This document shows, one piece after another, positions 9,894-21,190 of a stretch of 55,285 nt of DNA; position 1 is the first letter of the stretch; each line of letters starts with the position of its first letter. This stretch comes from an uncultured Clostridium sp. (lineage in GTDB: Bacteria; Bacillota; Clostridia; TANB77; CAG-508). The notes below the pieces were generated by a model. The model worked only from the letters and a program-made list of their open reading frames with translations. It was not told the DNA's origin and made no database searches. The position numbers and the translations under genes were made by a program. Location: assembly GCA_948468505.1 (NCBI GenBank), contig CAOKJE010000003.1, forward strand, positions 1-55,285, in the 5' to 3' direction.

Positions 9894-12800
9894 ATGAGCA
9901 AAGTAAACTGGACAAGTAGCCAACAAGAAGCCATTTATGAAAAAGGCTCAAACATACTAGTAGCAGCGGCAGCACGGAAGTGGAAAAACAGCTGTATTGG
10001 TAGAAAGAATTATTAATAAAATCATAAATGAAAAAGTAGATATCGATAAACTATTAGTTGTAACCTTTACAAACAGTGCAGCAGCAGAAATGAGGGAAAG
10101 AGTTTTAAATGCTATTTATAAAAAATTAGAAGAAAATCCAGAAGACGAAAACTTACAAAGGCAAATTACTTTACTAAATAAAGCAAGCATCTGTACCATT
10201 GATTCTTTTTGTTTAGAGGTAGTACGAAATAACTTCTATGAATTAGAAAATATATCTCCTAATTTTAGAATTGCTGATACCAGTGAAATCGAGCTATTAA
10301 AGCAAGAGGTAATCGAAGACATCTTCGAAGAAAAATACGAAACAGAAGACGAGGATTTTACCAAGCTAATAAATATCTATACCAGTTACCGAGACGACAC
10401 ACCATTAAAAGATTTGGTATTAAAAATTGATTCTTACATACAAAGCAATCCATTTCCACAAAAATGGTTAAGCGAAAAAATAGAAATGTTCAACATAGAA
10501 AAAACGTTAGAAGAAGACTTTAGCCAAACACCATGGGGAGAAATTTTACTACAAGAAGTTAAAGAAGAAATAACAGATGATATAACCATGTTAAGAAAAG
10601 CAGAAGAAAGCCTAATGAAAGAGCAAGATTTAGAAAAATTCTATCAAACCATAAGAAGTGATTTAGACCAACTAGAAAACCTAAAAAAGAATTTAGATAA
10701 TTGGGATAAAGCTTATGAAATAGCCACAAATTTTAAATTTGTAACATGGCCAAGAAACAAAGTAGAATGTGAAGAAATAAAAGACAAGACAAAACAGGTA
10801 AGAGACGAGGTAAAGAAAAAATTAACAAAAGTATTAGATAAAATCCTGATAGAAAATTCGAAAGAAGCAAATCAAGATATCTATGATATGTATTCTATTT
10901 TAAAAAAACTACAAACCCTAATCTTAACCTTTGAAAAAGAATTTAATAGGCGAAAAAGAGAAAAAAATATTGTAGATTTTAGCGATGTAGAACACTTTGC
11001 ACTAGATATTTTATTAAAGGCAGAAGAGGTAGCTAAAAAATACCAAAACAAATTTGAAGAAATTGCCATTGACGAATACCAAGATAGTAACTTAGTGCAA
11101 GAATACATATTAACAGCCATTTCAAGAAATAATAATATTTTTATGGTAGGAGATGTGAAGCAAAGTATTTATAAATTTAGACAAGCTATGCCAGAACTAT
11201 TTTTAGGCAAGTATGAAAGTTATCAAAAAAAAGAAAATAGGAAACCCCAAGAAGACTTGAAAATTCAACTATTTAAAAATTTTAGAAGTAAACAAAATAT
11301 CTTACAATTTACAAATATACTATTTGAAAATATTATGAGCAAAAAATTGGGAGATATTGAATATAATGAAGAAGAATTTTTGAATTTAGGAGCCAATTAC
11401 CCCCAAAGCCATCAAAATGAAAAAATAGAAATTGACATCATTGACCCAGTAGCAGAAGAAAAAGAAGAAATAACAGAAGAAACAATAAACGAAAATGAAG
11501 ACATAGAAGAAAATATAGAAGAAGTAGAACTTGAAGCAAAATTGGTAGCCAATAAAATAAAAAAAATGTTAAGTAGCAAATTTCAAGTATGGGATAAAAA
11601 GCAAGAAAGATACCGTGACCTACAATGTCGTGACATTGTAATTCTACTAAGAGCGACCTCTATTGTTGCACCAATTTATGAGCAAGAATTGCTGAACTTA
11701 CAACTACCAGTATTTGCTGATAGTTCACAAGAATACTTAGATTCTATTGAAATTCAAACCATTATGAGCTTGCTAAAAATTATAGACAATCCAATTCAAG
11801 ACATTTCACTAGTTACCGTAATGAGGTCTAACATTGGAAAATTCACAGATGACGAATTAATCGAAATTCGTTTAGCTGACAAGCAAGATAATTTTTATGA
11901 TTGCTTGCAAAAAGCCAAGCTTTCAAGTAATCAAGAATTACGACAAAAAATAGAAAATTTTTTAGAAAAGATAAGCGAATGGCGAAAAGAGCAAGAATAT
12001 TTATCCTTAGATGAGCTAATTTGGAAGATATATGAAGACACAGGATATTACCATTATTGCCGGATTAATGCCAAATGGTTTTTTAAGACAGGCCAACCTT
12101 AAAATGTTATTTGAAAGAGCCAAACAATATGAAACAGCTAGCTTTAAAGGCCTATACAACTTCATTTGCTTTATTGAGAAACTAAGATTAAGTAGTGGCG
12201 ACATGGGAGCAGCAAAAATCATTGGTGAGAACGATAATGTTGTTAGAATTATGAGTATTCATAAAAGTAAAGGGCTAGAATTTCCAGTAGTATTTTTGGC
12301 AAGCACAGGAAAGCAATTTAATTTAATGGACTTAAATAAAAATATATTATTACATCAAGAGCTAGGAATTGGCGTAAAATATATCGACTATGAAAAACAA
12401 GTTGAGTATGATACTTTAAGTAAAGCTGCTATTCGTAGTAAAGCATTAACAGAAAACCTAGCAGAGGAAATGAGAATTTTATATGTTGCCTTAACAAGGG
12501 CAAAGGAAAAACTAATTATAACTGGCATCAAAAAAGATTATGAAAAGCAAAAAGAAAAATTATTACAACAAATCCGGAGGATATCAAAAACAGGATAAAA
12601 AAATCAATCCTATTTTAGTTAAGAAATATATCAAATACATAGATTGGATTTTACTAGTGTATTTTTATGAAGAAGCTAAAATGCAAGAGATGATAGAAAT
12701 TAAAACTTATACCAAAAAGCAAGTAATAGATTTTTGCGAAGAAAAAAGAGAAGAGGAAAAAAATAATCTTGACTTGCTAGAAAAACAAAAAGTACAAGAA

Positions 12801-13485
12801 GATGATGTAATAAAAATAGAAAAAATAATAAAGGCAACTTACCCTTATGAATTATCAACTAAAATACCAACCAAATCCTCTGTTACTAAAATAAAACAAC
12901 AAAACGAAGAAAAACTAGAAGTTAATTTTGGAATTCCTAAGTTCATGGAAAAAGAGGAAACTACCAAACTTACTGGCGCCCAAAAAGGAACTTTGCTACA
13001 TTTATGTATGCAAAAATTAGACATCCATAAAGATTATGATTTGAGTAAAGTAAAAGAATTAATCAAAACTTTGCAAACAAAGGAAATCATAACTAAACTA
13101 GAAGCAGAAAATATTAATGTATTAGCCATTTTAAAGTTTACTACCACACGGCATTTGGCAAGATATGAAACAGGCAAAATTGATAGAAAGAGAAAAGCCA
13201 TTTTATATTTTGGTACCAGGAAAACAAGTTTACCAAGAGGAGGTAGAAGAAGATATTTTAGTACAGGGAATTATCGACTTGTATTATAAGAATAAAAATG
13301 GCGAATTGATTTTGGTGGATTACAAAACAGACTATGTAGAAAAAGAAGAAGAGTTAATCAATAAGTATCAAAAGCAATTGGTATTATATAAACAAGCTTT
13401 AGAAGAGGCCTTAGGGGAAAAGGTTAAGCATGTGTTTATTTATTCTACTTTTTTAGGAAAAGAAGTGGAGATTGTTACCCTATAA
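9894..13485 (+). CDS. addA: ATP-dependent helicase/nuclease subunit AddA, needs four +1 shifts
   Basis: AddA is the UvrD-type helicase and nuclease subunit of AddAB, which processes double-strand breaks for recombination. With four shifts the product is 1195 residues, the normal size. Site 1 (Gly28) restores the P-loop [46 protein letters not shown], the helicase motif [17 protein letters not shown] and [11 protein letters not shown] follow. Site 2 (Gly723) gives HYCGLMPNG, site 3 (Gly894) follows the helicase core, and site 4 (Gly1085) opens the C-terminal RecB-like nuclease (LVDYKTDYV near 1140). No addB is adjacent. Confidence 0.95.
9975..9977 (+). other. CGG +1 frameshift site, AddA Gly28 (P-loop)
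   Basis: GCA-CGG-A: skipping C gives [12 protein letters not shown]. The zero frame stops at 10014-10016. Confidence 0.96.
12061..12063 (+). other. CGG +1 frameshift site, AddA Gly723
   Basis: TGC-CGG-A: skipping C gives [16 protein letters not shown]. The unshifted frame ends at 12102. Confidence 0.93.
12575..12577 (+). other. CGG +1 frameshift site, AddA Gly894
   Basis: ATC-CGG-A: skipping C reads GGA GGA and continues into [16 protein letters not shown]. The unshifted frame ends at 12598. Confidence 0.88.
13149..13151 (+). other. CGG +1 frameshift site, AddA Gly1085
   Basis: ACA-CGG-C: skipping C gives [13 protein letters not shown] and leads into the nuclease domain. The unshifted frame ends at 13289. 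Confidence 0.9.
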
Positions 13486-13551
13486 AAAACTAAGTGCAAA
13501 AAAGTTCCAATAAGAATCATAACAAAACTTACGCTTAAATCGACAAAATAC

Positions 13552-13580
13552 TTGTTTTTGTAGGAAAAATCTGGTATAAT
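13552..13580 (+). promoter_or_regulatory. Promoter of the 13623 gene
   Basis: TTGTTT (13552-13557), a 17-base spacer and TATAAT (13575-13580), with an AGGGGG ribosome site before the ATG. Confidence 0.7.
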
Positions 13581-13622
13581 AATGGTAAAAATAAAAGAGA
13601 AATCTTTTTAGGGGGATAAAAA

Positions 13623-14099
13623 ATGGAACCGTTTAGTACTCTGCAAAAAATTGTAATATGGATATTAATTTTAGTTGGCGTTTTTGTACTTTCTAATTTT
13701 CTAATTGAGGTAGGTTTAAACTCTACTTATCAAGATATTAAAAGGCAAGACAATAACCAGCAAATTATGGTCTACCAAGCAGATGCAACCTATGTAAATG
13801 GAAGAATTAGGGGATTGGTTAAAGATACGGAAAAGCAAAAAGGTAACTACATTAAAGTAGAACTATATTCCGAAAGAAATGTTTTAGTAGGAAAAAGTTA
13901 TATTGAACTAAAAGAGTTACAAAATGACCAAGAACAACCTTTCGAATTACTTTTTAGAGCCAAAGATGTGGCTTCGTATAAAATGGAAACAGTAAGCCAA
14001 AAAGAAGAGGGAGCAGAGCTAGAAATTGTTCCCAAAGAGCTTACCAGACCAGAGATTGTGCTAGGAACGATAATGACATTGCTCATTTTTTGGGGATAG
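13623..14099 (+). CDS. Hypothetical membrane-anchored protein
   Basis: I do not recognise this 158-residue protein. It has one N-terminal membrane segment (about 10-28, VIWILILVGVFVLSNFLI), an extracellular-looking beta-rich middle with YVNGRIRGLVKD and IKVELYSERNVLVGKSYIEL, and a short hydrophobic C-terminus ending in FWG. The middle resembles small FxLYD-like domains in which a polar chain modifies a beta sandwich, but that is a guess. It has its own promoter and a terminator after it. Confidence 0.65.
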   Translation: MEPFSTLQKIVIWILILVGVFVLSNFLIEVGLNSTYQDIKRQDNNQQIMVYQADATYVNGRIRGLVKDTEKQKGNYIKVELYSERNVLVGKSYIELKELQNDQEQPFELLFRAKDVASYKMETVSQKEEGAELEIVPKELTRPEIVLGTIMTLLIFWG

Positions 14100-14112
14100 A
14101 AATTATATGAAC

Positions 14113-14157
14113 AAAAAAGACTAGGAAGCCTTCAAAAACTTTTCCTAGTCTTTTTCT
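14113..14157. terminator. Bidirectional terminator between convergent genes
   Basis: AAAGACTAGGAA and TTCCTAGTCTTT pair around a short loop, with A on one side and T on the other. It serves the 13623 gene and perhaps rqcH. Confidence 0.8.
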
Positions 14158-14193
14158 TTTGCTAGCTATCAAAATGCTTTACAATTAGATAAA

Positions 14194-15905
14194 TTACATA
14201 TTAGGTCTAACATACAAAGTTTTTTGATTGGTATAAATAACCATGCCGAGGCTTAGCACCATTTGGTTTTTTCACAAACTTAACCTCACAAAAATCAACA
14301 GGAACATTAGAAGAATTTCTAGCTTTACTATGGTAAGCAGCAATTTCAGCACATCGTACCAAAATAGCTTCCTCTAGTGCTTGATTAGGAGCAAGTTGCA
14401 AAATGGCATGACTGCCATGAATGTCTTTGGTATGAAACCATAAATCTGTTTTTTTAGCATATTTTAAAGTTAAATAATCATTTTCTTTATTATTTCGCCC
14501 AACTAGCAAGGTATAACCATCTAATTTGTATTTTATAGGATTAAAGGAGACATTTTTATTTTTGGTAAGAGAAGATTTTCTAACCTTTGTCTTTTTTTGA
14601 GTTTTTAATTTATCTGTTTTTTCTTTAAAAATTACATTTTCGGTAATTTCCTCGAAAATCTGAGCAACTTCGTCTAATGTTAAACAATTTTCTAATTCAT
14701 AGACAATGCTTTCGATGTAATTTAATTCTTTTAAAGTTTCCTGCTTTTGCAAGCTTACAATGGCTAACGTATTTTTTAGTTTTTGATATTTTTTAAAAAA
14801 GCGTTTGGCATTGATGGCTGGTGTATAGCGACTATCTAGAGGAATGGTGATATCTTGATTGGTGTAATAATTGTTTAAGGTAATTTCATTTAAATTTTCG
14901 TTTTTTATTTGGTACAAATTAGCAGTAATTAACTCCCCATATAGTTGATATTTGTCCATATCTTCGCAAGCTATTAATTTTTCGTCAATATGAAGAAGCC
15001 TAGTTTGATACTTTTTTAAGACATCTAAAATCATTTTTAGAATACTGTTACGATAATTTTTAAATTCTGCTAAACTTTCCTTTTCATAGTAAAAATCGTC
15101 AATAAAAAAATTTAAACGAAAAGGCAATGGATTAGCATTGGTGTCTTCCACTAAAAAATAATCTTTTTTCTTCTTTTCTTCTATTGTTTGAAAAGATAAG
15201 AGGTTAGTATCTGTTTTGGCAATTATTTTTTGAAAATAGTCATATAGTATTTTTAAAGTTTCTTCATTTAATACCTCGATTCCAAGAAGTTTCATAGAAG
15301 CTTCTTGGAATGACTTACTAATACCATTAAACACATCATAAATAGCGAAGTTAGAAGATAGCTTTTGATAAAAGTCTTCAAAAGATGTACATTCCAAAAA
15401 ATTATATTTATTTGTGGTAGGATAGGTATACTTAGCGCGAGGGACAATACTTCTTAAACTTTCTTCGTTGTTAATATGCCTAAGACTATCAATAATTATA
15501 TTTTGTTCGTCTAGTAAAATAATATTGCAATGTTTTCCCATCAATTCTACAATTAATCGTTTGGAAATGATATCGTCTACTTCGTCAAAGCCTTCAAAAT
15601 CAATGATAACTAATCTTTCAAGGTGGTTGGTTATTACATTTTTAATGCGTAACCCGAAGTAGATGTTTTCGAAGAACCATACAAAAGTTAGGTGCGACTT
15701 TTGGGTTGTTTTTTTGGTGTGTGGTTAGGTGAATACGGTAATTAGATACGTCTACACATAGATTTAATAGGTAGTTTGAACCATCCAAATAAAAGCCTAA
15801 TAAAACGGTATTTTTATTAGGTTGGAAGATTTTATCAATTCTTGCACCTGTTAAAGTTTGCAATTCTCCAGCAATTGCTTTTGTTACAATTCCATCAAAT
15901 GCCAT
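14194..15905 (-). CDS. rqcH: RqcH (NFACT family) ribosome-rescue factor, needs two +1 shifts
   Basis: RqcH binds split 50S subunits with stalled nascent chains and adds alanine tails. With two shifts the product is 569 residues, the family length. The N-terminal NFACT-N domain starts MAFDGIVTKAIAGEL. Site 1 (CGG 15656-15654, Gly84) gives KHLLGLRIKNV. A coiled-coil middle is followed by NFACT-R with NDYLTLKYAKKTDLWFHTKD and HGSHAIL. Site 2 (CGG 14248-14246, Gly553) gives GAKPGMVIYTNQKTLYV, the normal C-terminus. This is a minus-strand gene, yet the shift is again CGG in the coding sense. Confidence 0.95.
14246..14248 (-). other. CGG +1 frameshift site, RqcH Gly553
   Basis: CCT-CGG-C on the minus strand: skipping C gives AKPGMVIYTNQKT. 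The unshifted frame gives PRHGYLYQ and ends at 14207. Confidence 0.93.
15654..15656 (-). other. CGG +1 frameshift site, RqcH Gly84
   Basis: CTT-CGG-G on the minus strand: skipping C gives HLLGLRIKNV. The unshifted frame ends at 15642. Confidence 0.93.
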
Positions 15906-16022
15906 GTTTTTTTCTCCTTTTCTTTGATAGGGCTATTATATCATATTTTTGAGAGAAAGGGAAATTGCTATGAAATTTAAGTGTTTTTTATGTGACTGCT
16001 TTGTAAATTTATGGAAAAAGCA

Positions 16023-16051
16023 TTGACAAAGTAAATCAAGTAAAATATAAT
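16023..16051 (+). promoter_or_regulatory. Promoter upstream of the Rpn gene (distal)
   Basis: TTGACA (16023-16028), 17 bases and TATAAT (16046-16051). The 303-base gap 15906-16208 holds this promoter, a second promoter at 16164-16192 and the rqcH promoter on the other strand (TATAAT at 15940-15935); I see no gene in it. Confidence 0.8.
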
Positions 16052-16163
16052 GTGAAAAATTAAAATTCAATATTTTTAAAATCTATGAAAAATCCAAACT
16101 AAAAAGAAAATAAGAAAAATTTTTAAGGAAAGAACTAATGATAATTTTACGCTTAAATAAATA

Positions 16164-16192
16164 TTGACATTAAAATAAAAGTGAATTATAAT
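16164..16192 (+). promoter_or_regulatory. Promoter upstream of the Rpn gene (proximal)
   Basis: TTGACA (16164-16169), 17 bases and TATAAT (16187-16192), 17 bases before the ATG, which has an AAAGGAG ribosome site. Confidence 0.8.
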
Positions 16193-16208
16193 AAAGGAGA
16201 AGTGATAT

Positions 16209-17306
16209 ATGAAGAAAATCGATTATCAAAAAGAGATAGCAAAATACATAGAAAGAATGCAACAAGAAAGACTAAGATTAAGTCAATTGCCATTTACATT
16301 AGAAGATGTAAGTACTCCTTACAATTTAGGAAATGCTAAGGTAAGCAAGCCACATGATAAGCTCTTTAAAATTATATTAGGAGAAAAAAAGCAAGTAATA
16401 GAGCTATTAAATAGAGTACTAAAACCGACAAAAAAATTAAAAGAAGAGGATGTCGAAAGATATAGTACAGAGCGTATTAATTATAGATTTCAAGGAAGCG
16501 AAGCAGACATCGTGTATAAAATGAAAAACAAAGAAATATTTTTCTTAATAGAACATCAAAGAACCATTGATTACAACATGCCTAAAAGAATTTTAGACTA
16601 TGAGTTAGAAATCATAAGAGAGGCAACTAGGGAAAAGAGAATGACCAAAAACAATCATAAATTGCCAACTGTTATCCCTATTGTAATCTATACAGGAGAC
16701 AAAAAATGGGATGTAGAAAAATACATAAGAGAGTGTCAAGAAACAATAAAAGGGGTAAAACAACTAAACCTAGGAGAGTACATAGTAATCGATGCCAATG
16801 ACTATAAAAATGAAGAATTAGAAAAAGACGATTTCTTTTTTTCAAAAATGCTATTATTAGAAAAATTAAAAACACAAGAAGATATTGTATCGCTATTGAG
16901 TAAAATAGCACAAACAGAACAGGACAAGAATAATCGTGACATTTTAAAAAGAGTGATTGCTTTTATTATGAAAGATAAATTGCCAGAAGAAGAAATCAAA
17001 GAATTGATAGGAAAATTAGAAAGAGAGGGAAAAGATATGGTAATGGAAGTACTACAAAAAGAAAGTGAAAGACAAAGAAAATTAGGAGAAAGAAAGGGAA
17101 GAAGAGAAGGACGATTAGAGGGGAAAATAGAAGGAAAAATAGAAGGAAAAATAGAAGGAAAGAGAGAGGGGAGATTAGAAGGAAGATTAGAGATTTTCAA
17201 AAACATGTTAAAAAGAAATATGAAAATTGACCAGATACAAGAAATAACAGGAATAACAAATGAAGAAATAGAAAAAATACAAAAAATATTAGCTAAAACT
17301 TGCTAA
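16209..17306 (+). CDS. Rpn family recombination-promoting nuclease / PD-(D/E)XK transposase-like protein
   Basis: Rpn proteins are DNA endonucleases that stimulate RecA-independent recombination. The 365-residue product has the family start KPHDKLFKIILGEKKQ, the PD-(D/E)XK core EADIVYKMKNKEIFFLIEHQ with the Asp and Glu-x-Gln active site, and PTVIPIVIYTGDKKWD. The C-terminus holds a near-perfect repeat of GKIE units (about 305-325), as is common in this expandable family, then a short helical end. Two strong promoters precede it and nothing is co-transcribed. It has no in-frame CGG. The family is mobile and often multicopy. Confidence 0.88.
   Translation: MKKIDYQKEIAKYIERMQQERLRLSQLPFTLEDVSTPYNLGNAKVSKPHDKLFKIILGEKKQVIELLNRVLKPTKKLKEEDVERYSTERINYRFQGSEADIVYKMKNKEIFFLIEHQRTIDYNMPKRILDYELEIIREATREKRMTKNNHKLPTVIPIVIYTGDKKWDVEKYIRECQETIKGVKQLNLGEYIVIDANDYKNEELEKDDFFFSKMLLLEKLKTQEDIVSLLSKIAQTEQDKNNRDILKRVIAFIMKDKLPEEEIKELIGKLEREGKDMVMEVLQKESERQRKLGERKGRREGRLEGKIEGKIEGKIEGKREGRLEGRLEIFKNMLKRNMKIDQIQEITGITNEEIEKIQKILAKTC
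17121..17156 (+). repeat. 12-base tandem repeat in the Rpn gene
   Basis: Three copies of a GGAAAAATAGAA-like unit (the first has one change) encode the GKIE repeats. This is a likely site of copy-number slippage, always in frame. Confidence 0.85.
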
Positions 17307-17381
17307 TATAAGTTGTTGATATTAAAACCCATGCAAATGATAGCAAAATGTTAGGGTTTACTTTTTAAATTCAAAAATCCC

Positions 17382-17410
17382 TTGCCTAAAAAGCCGAAAA
17401 AGTATATAAT
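17382..17410 (+). promoter_or_regulatory. Promoter of the DUF2207 gene
   Basis: TTGCCT (17382-17387), 17 bases and TATAAT (17405-17410). It overlaps the region upstream of ATG 17475 and rules out an earlier translation start. Confidence 0.75.
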
Positions 17411-17474
17411 AAAGAAGAAAATAAAAGAAAAATACACTAAGAAAAATGGCAAACCAAGAAGGGAAGAAAAGCAA

Positions 17475-19368
17475 ATGAAAAAAATCATAATCAGTATCCT
17501 AGCAATACTAGTAATAACCATTAGTATAGCAACAAAAGTAGAAGCATCATCAAGTGATTTATACCTAAATCATATAGACTTTCAAGCTCAAATAAACAGT
17601 GATGGAAGTATGAATATAACAGAAAAATGGAATATCAAAATAAATGATACTAATACCTTATACAAAACCTTTAAAATAGATAAGGAAAAATATTCTGAAA
17701 TAAGTAATGTCAAGGTAACTGACATTACCAATGGCAGTAGCAAACCTTTAAACAAGCAAAATCAATGGAGCTATCACTTGCCAAAAGGAAACTATTTTGG
17801 AGGAATGAACAAAGATAATCAATTTGAAATTGCTTGGGGAGTAGGATTAGAAGACCAATCTGCAACCAAAGTGTATGAAATATCTTACCAAGTAAAAGAT
17901 GCTATATCAAAATATAGTGACTATGGAGAATTATATTGGCAATTTATAGGAAAAGACTTTGAAATAGATGCCAAAAACATAACAGGAACTATAATGTTAC
18001 CAAGCAATAGCAAAAACAAAGAAGACATCAAAGTTTGGGGACACACAGAAGACTTAAATGGAGAAATTTATGTAACGGATACCAATAAAATAGAATTTAA
18101 CATCAATCAATTTCGCGCTGGAAGATATGTAGAAATAAGAACGCTATTTCCAGAAAATATACTAGGTACGATAAAAAAAGGAGAAAATAAACCACGATTA
18201 AACCAAGTAATAGAAGAAGAAACAACATGGGCCAATCAAGCAAATGCAAGAAGAAAAATGAAGGAAACTACCAAAACAATTCTAACAATTGTTATTAATA
18301 TAGGTGCTAGCATTTTAATAATTTTTAGCATAAGGTCAATTATCAAAAATAGCAAAAAAATAAAAACGCTAAAAAAGATAGAGCCAAGTCAAAAATCAAC
18401 CTATTTTAGAGAAATACCAAGAAAAGATAGTACACCAACACAAAGCTTATCACTTCTTACGAAACAAATAGGAGGATTTAACAATAGTATTTATCTAGGA
18501 AGAATATTTACTGCTACCTTATTAGACTTAAGTTTAAAGAGAATTCTAGAATTTACGCCAAATGAAAAACAAGTAACCATTGAAATTTTAGAACAAGCAC
18601 CACAAGGCTTAGCAGGAGATGAGCAAGTAGTTTTTGAATTTATAAAAAAAGCAACTGAAAAAACAAGTGGAAAAATAACAACCAAAGAGTTAGAAAAATA
18701 TATTCGAAAATCACCAAGTAGCAAAATCCTAAAATTAGCAAATAATATTGATAGCCTAACAGAAGAGACATTGTACCAAAAAGGATTAGCAAGCAAAGAA
18801 GGAAAAACAAAAAAGACAGAAGCAACTATTTTTGCTATTTTTCTAGGAGTATCTATTCCTTTTATAAGTGGAATTTTTACCATATTGATGGTTTCTTCTA
18901 TAAACGTATGGGTAATGGCATTACTTATGTTAGCAGTTATCGTTCAGTTAATTGTATTTTGTATATTAAGTAGTAAAACCAATGTACTAACACAAGAAGG
19001 CGTAGATGAGCATGAAAAGTGGAAAGGACTAAAAAAATACATGGAGGACTTTTCCATGTTAGACAAAAGGGAAATTCCAGAGGTAGTAATCTGGGAAAGT
19101 TTTTTAGTGTATGCAACTGCTTTTGGAATTGCCAATAAAGTATTAAAACAGTTAAAAATAGTGTATCCTAATATGAGTGAACAATGGAATATGAATAGCT
19201 ATGGCTATATGTATTTAATGCTAAATACGAACTTTTCAAGTAGTTTTTCAAATGCAATTACTAGCTCAATGTCAACAGCCTATTCTTCAGGAACTGGCGG
19301 TGGCGGAGGATTTTCTGGTGGAGGCCGGAGGCCGGACGGTGGACGGCGGAGGAGGCGGCGGAAGATAG
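17475..19368 (+). CDS. DUF2207 membrane protein, needs four +1 shifts in its glycine tail
   Basis: DUF2207 proteins are secreted-domain membrane proteins of unknown role. ATG 17475 starts a signal peptide (MKKIIISILAILVITISIA) with cleavage near VEA. An extracellular beta domain reaches about residue 255, then membrane segments lie near 275-295 and 455-510, with a cytoplasmic part between. The zero frame turns the expected glycine tail into RRPDGGRRRRRR and fuses into the next gene. Skipping C at CGG 19326, 19333, 19337 and 19344 gives a run of fourteen glycines, one arginine and TAG 19366-19368. Length becomes 629, and this kind of tail is typical of the family. Confidence 0.9.
19326..19346 (+). 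other. Cluster of four CGG +1 frameshift sites in a poly-glycine tail
   Basis: CGG codons at 19326, 19333, 19337 and 19344, each in frame after the previous shift. Reading GGA, GGA, GGT and GGC after each skipped C gives only glycine, then AGA and TAG. Reading them as arginine gives an alternating Arg-rich stretch with no stop. Confidence 0.93.
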
Positions 19369-19415
19369 CCTTCTTACCAAGCTTAACAAAAGATAGAAAG
19401 GAAAAGGTTAAAATT

Positions 19416-21190
19416 ATGAACCAAGAAGAATTATATGAATTGATTGATAATATACCAGTAACACCTGAGAACACGGGTGTGATTGGTGAAATTAAAAAGG
19501 ATTTAGCAAACAAAGATTATGATGCAGCTTTAGAAAAAATAGAGTTTTTGCGAAAAAACAAGAAAAAGAATCCTAAAAAAGAAGAAATACTAAAGGAAGA
19601 AGACGAAGTAGAAGATGATGAAGTAGAAGTAGATGACCAAGAAGAAACAGAAGATCTTGAAGAAGTAGAGGAAGAAGGAATGTTTCCTAAACATTTAAGT
19701 AACAAAAAACTAGAAAGGCAATATATTGGTCTATTATTAACTGATCCAAGATACATTATCAAATATTTTTACTTATACCAAGAATGTCATTTTGAAGATT
19801 CCGAATTACTAAACATCTATAAAAGTGTAATTTTTACAGAAGGTCGGAGCTTACTCATCAGAACTTGCCAAAAAAGACTTTAACTTTGCCAAGGATACAG
19901 AAGAAAGCTACAATCTAAAAGTAAAATTAAAAAAAGAAGTAAGAGACAAAAATTATGACATGGAAAAAATCTATACAGACCTAAAAAAATTATTTGTATT
20001 AAGAAGAAGTTATTTGGCAATACCAATTCAAAATATTCAAGACAAAGTAATTGAAATAAAAGAATACCAGCTATATGACAAAATGTCAGTAGAAGAAGTA
20101 GAAAGTGCTGTTATCCAAGTAAATGACACAGAAAAGTTTAAAAGAGCGGTATTAAATGAAGACTTAACCACCTTTTTACAATTGGGAGACAACAACCTAA
20201 CCAATGGCTTACCTTTGCCATTTCCTATCTTAACTAAAGTATTCAAAGGAATTCGAAAAGGAGAAACCATGGCATATGCCATGCCATCCAATGCCGGGAA
20301 AAGTAGATTTACTATTGAATTAGCAGCACATACTGCATTAGTCCATCAAAAAAAGGTACTAATCATTTCGAATGAAATGTCAGAAGAAAAAATGAGACTT
20401 TGTTTAATTACCACAATTTTAAACAATAAAGAAATACAAAAAATGCATGGAATTGAAATTTCAAAAACAGAAGGAGAACTGTTAGAATTTAAATTTAGAC
20501 CAGACGACCCTAAAAAAGTTAAAGTAGACGAAGACGGATTTGTTGTAAAAGAAGAAAAAGAAAAGCAAAAAGACTTTGCCAAAAGATTACTAGAGGTATC
20601 AAAGGAATTCCGAAATGTAATAGAAGTAACCAATTGGGTCAACAAGCAAATTAAGAACTCAATCTATTTTATCAACATCACTGACCACACCAACGATGAA
20701 CTAAAAAAAGTAATTATGAACTATTATTACAAAGAAAAAATAGAATATGTTTTCTATGACACCCTAAAAACAGATACAGCAAACATAGGAATAGGAGAAG
20801 AATTAAAGAAAACAGCAACGATTCTTTCTAACATTGCCCAAAACTTTGGAATTTACATTTGTTCAACCCTACAACTAGCAGAAAGTGACACTTTGCCAGT
20901 CAACCTAAACGTAAATGATTTAGCAGTTAGTAGAACCGTTAAGGAAGTATTAGACACGTTAGCCCTATTCAAACAAATCAACCGAGACACCTTACAAAAT
21001 TACGAATATTCCTTTAACGAGGTAGACACAAAATACTTCGACTTAGAAAAATTTGAAGACCCAGACGTCCGTTACTATGCTTGCGTAGTAGACAAAAACA
21101 GAGCTGGTGCAAAACCCACTTTAGTCTTTCGACTAAACCTAGCTTACAATATTTGGGACGAGCTTCGGATATCTACGATTAAAACAATAA
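19416..21190 (+). CDS. DnaB-like helicase C-terminal domain ATPase, needs two +1 shifts
   Basis: The protein resembles the RecA-like domain of replicative DnaB helicase, but its N-terminus is acidic and unfamiliar (Glu/Asp-rich around 60-90). ATG 19416 follows an AAAGGAAAAGG site. Site 1 (CGG 19845, Gly144) gives FTEGGAYSSELAKKDFNFA. The core has MAYAMPSNAGKSRFTIELA (Walker A), VLIISNEMSEEKM and YVFYDTLKTD (Walker B). Site 2 (CGG 21166, Gly584) gives DELGYLRLKQ and a stop at 21188-21190; without it the end would be RISTIKTIM at 21195. Length is 590. A true dnaB would be shorter, so this may be a specialised paralogue. Confidence 0.8.
19845..19847 (+). other. CGG +1 frameshift site, DnaB-like Gly144
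   Basis: GGT-CGG-A: the zero frame stops at 19883. Skipping C continues the protein into the ATPase domain. Confidence 0.9.
21166..21168 (+). other. CGG +1 frameshift site, DnaB-like Gly584
   Basis: CTT-CGG-A near the C-terminus. Both frames end within 30 bases, so this site is less certain and is called by analogy. Confidence 0.65.

Noticed and set aside
17382-19883. A single 833-residue protein joining DUF2207 and the DnaB-like start
   Set aside because: It depends on reading six CGG as Arg in the glycine tail. The CGG rule gives a stop at 19366 and a normal start at 19416 with a ribosome site. The early start at 17382 is inside the promoter.
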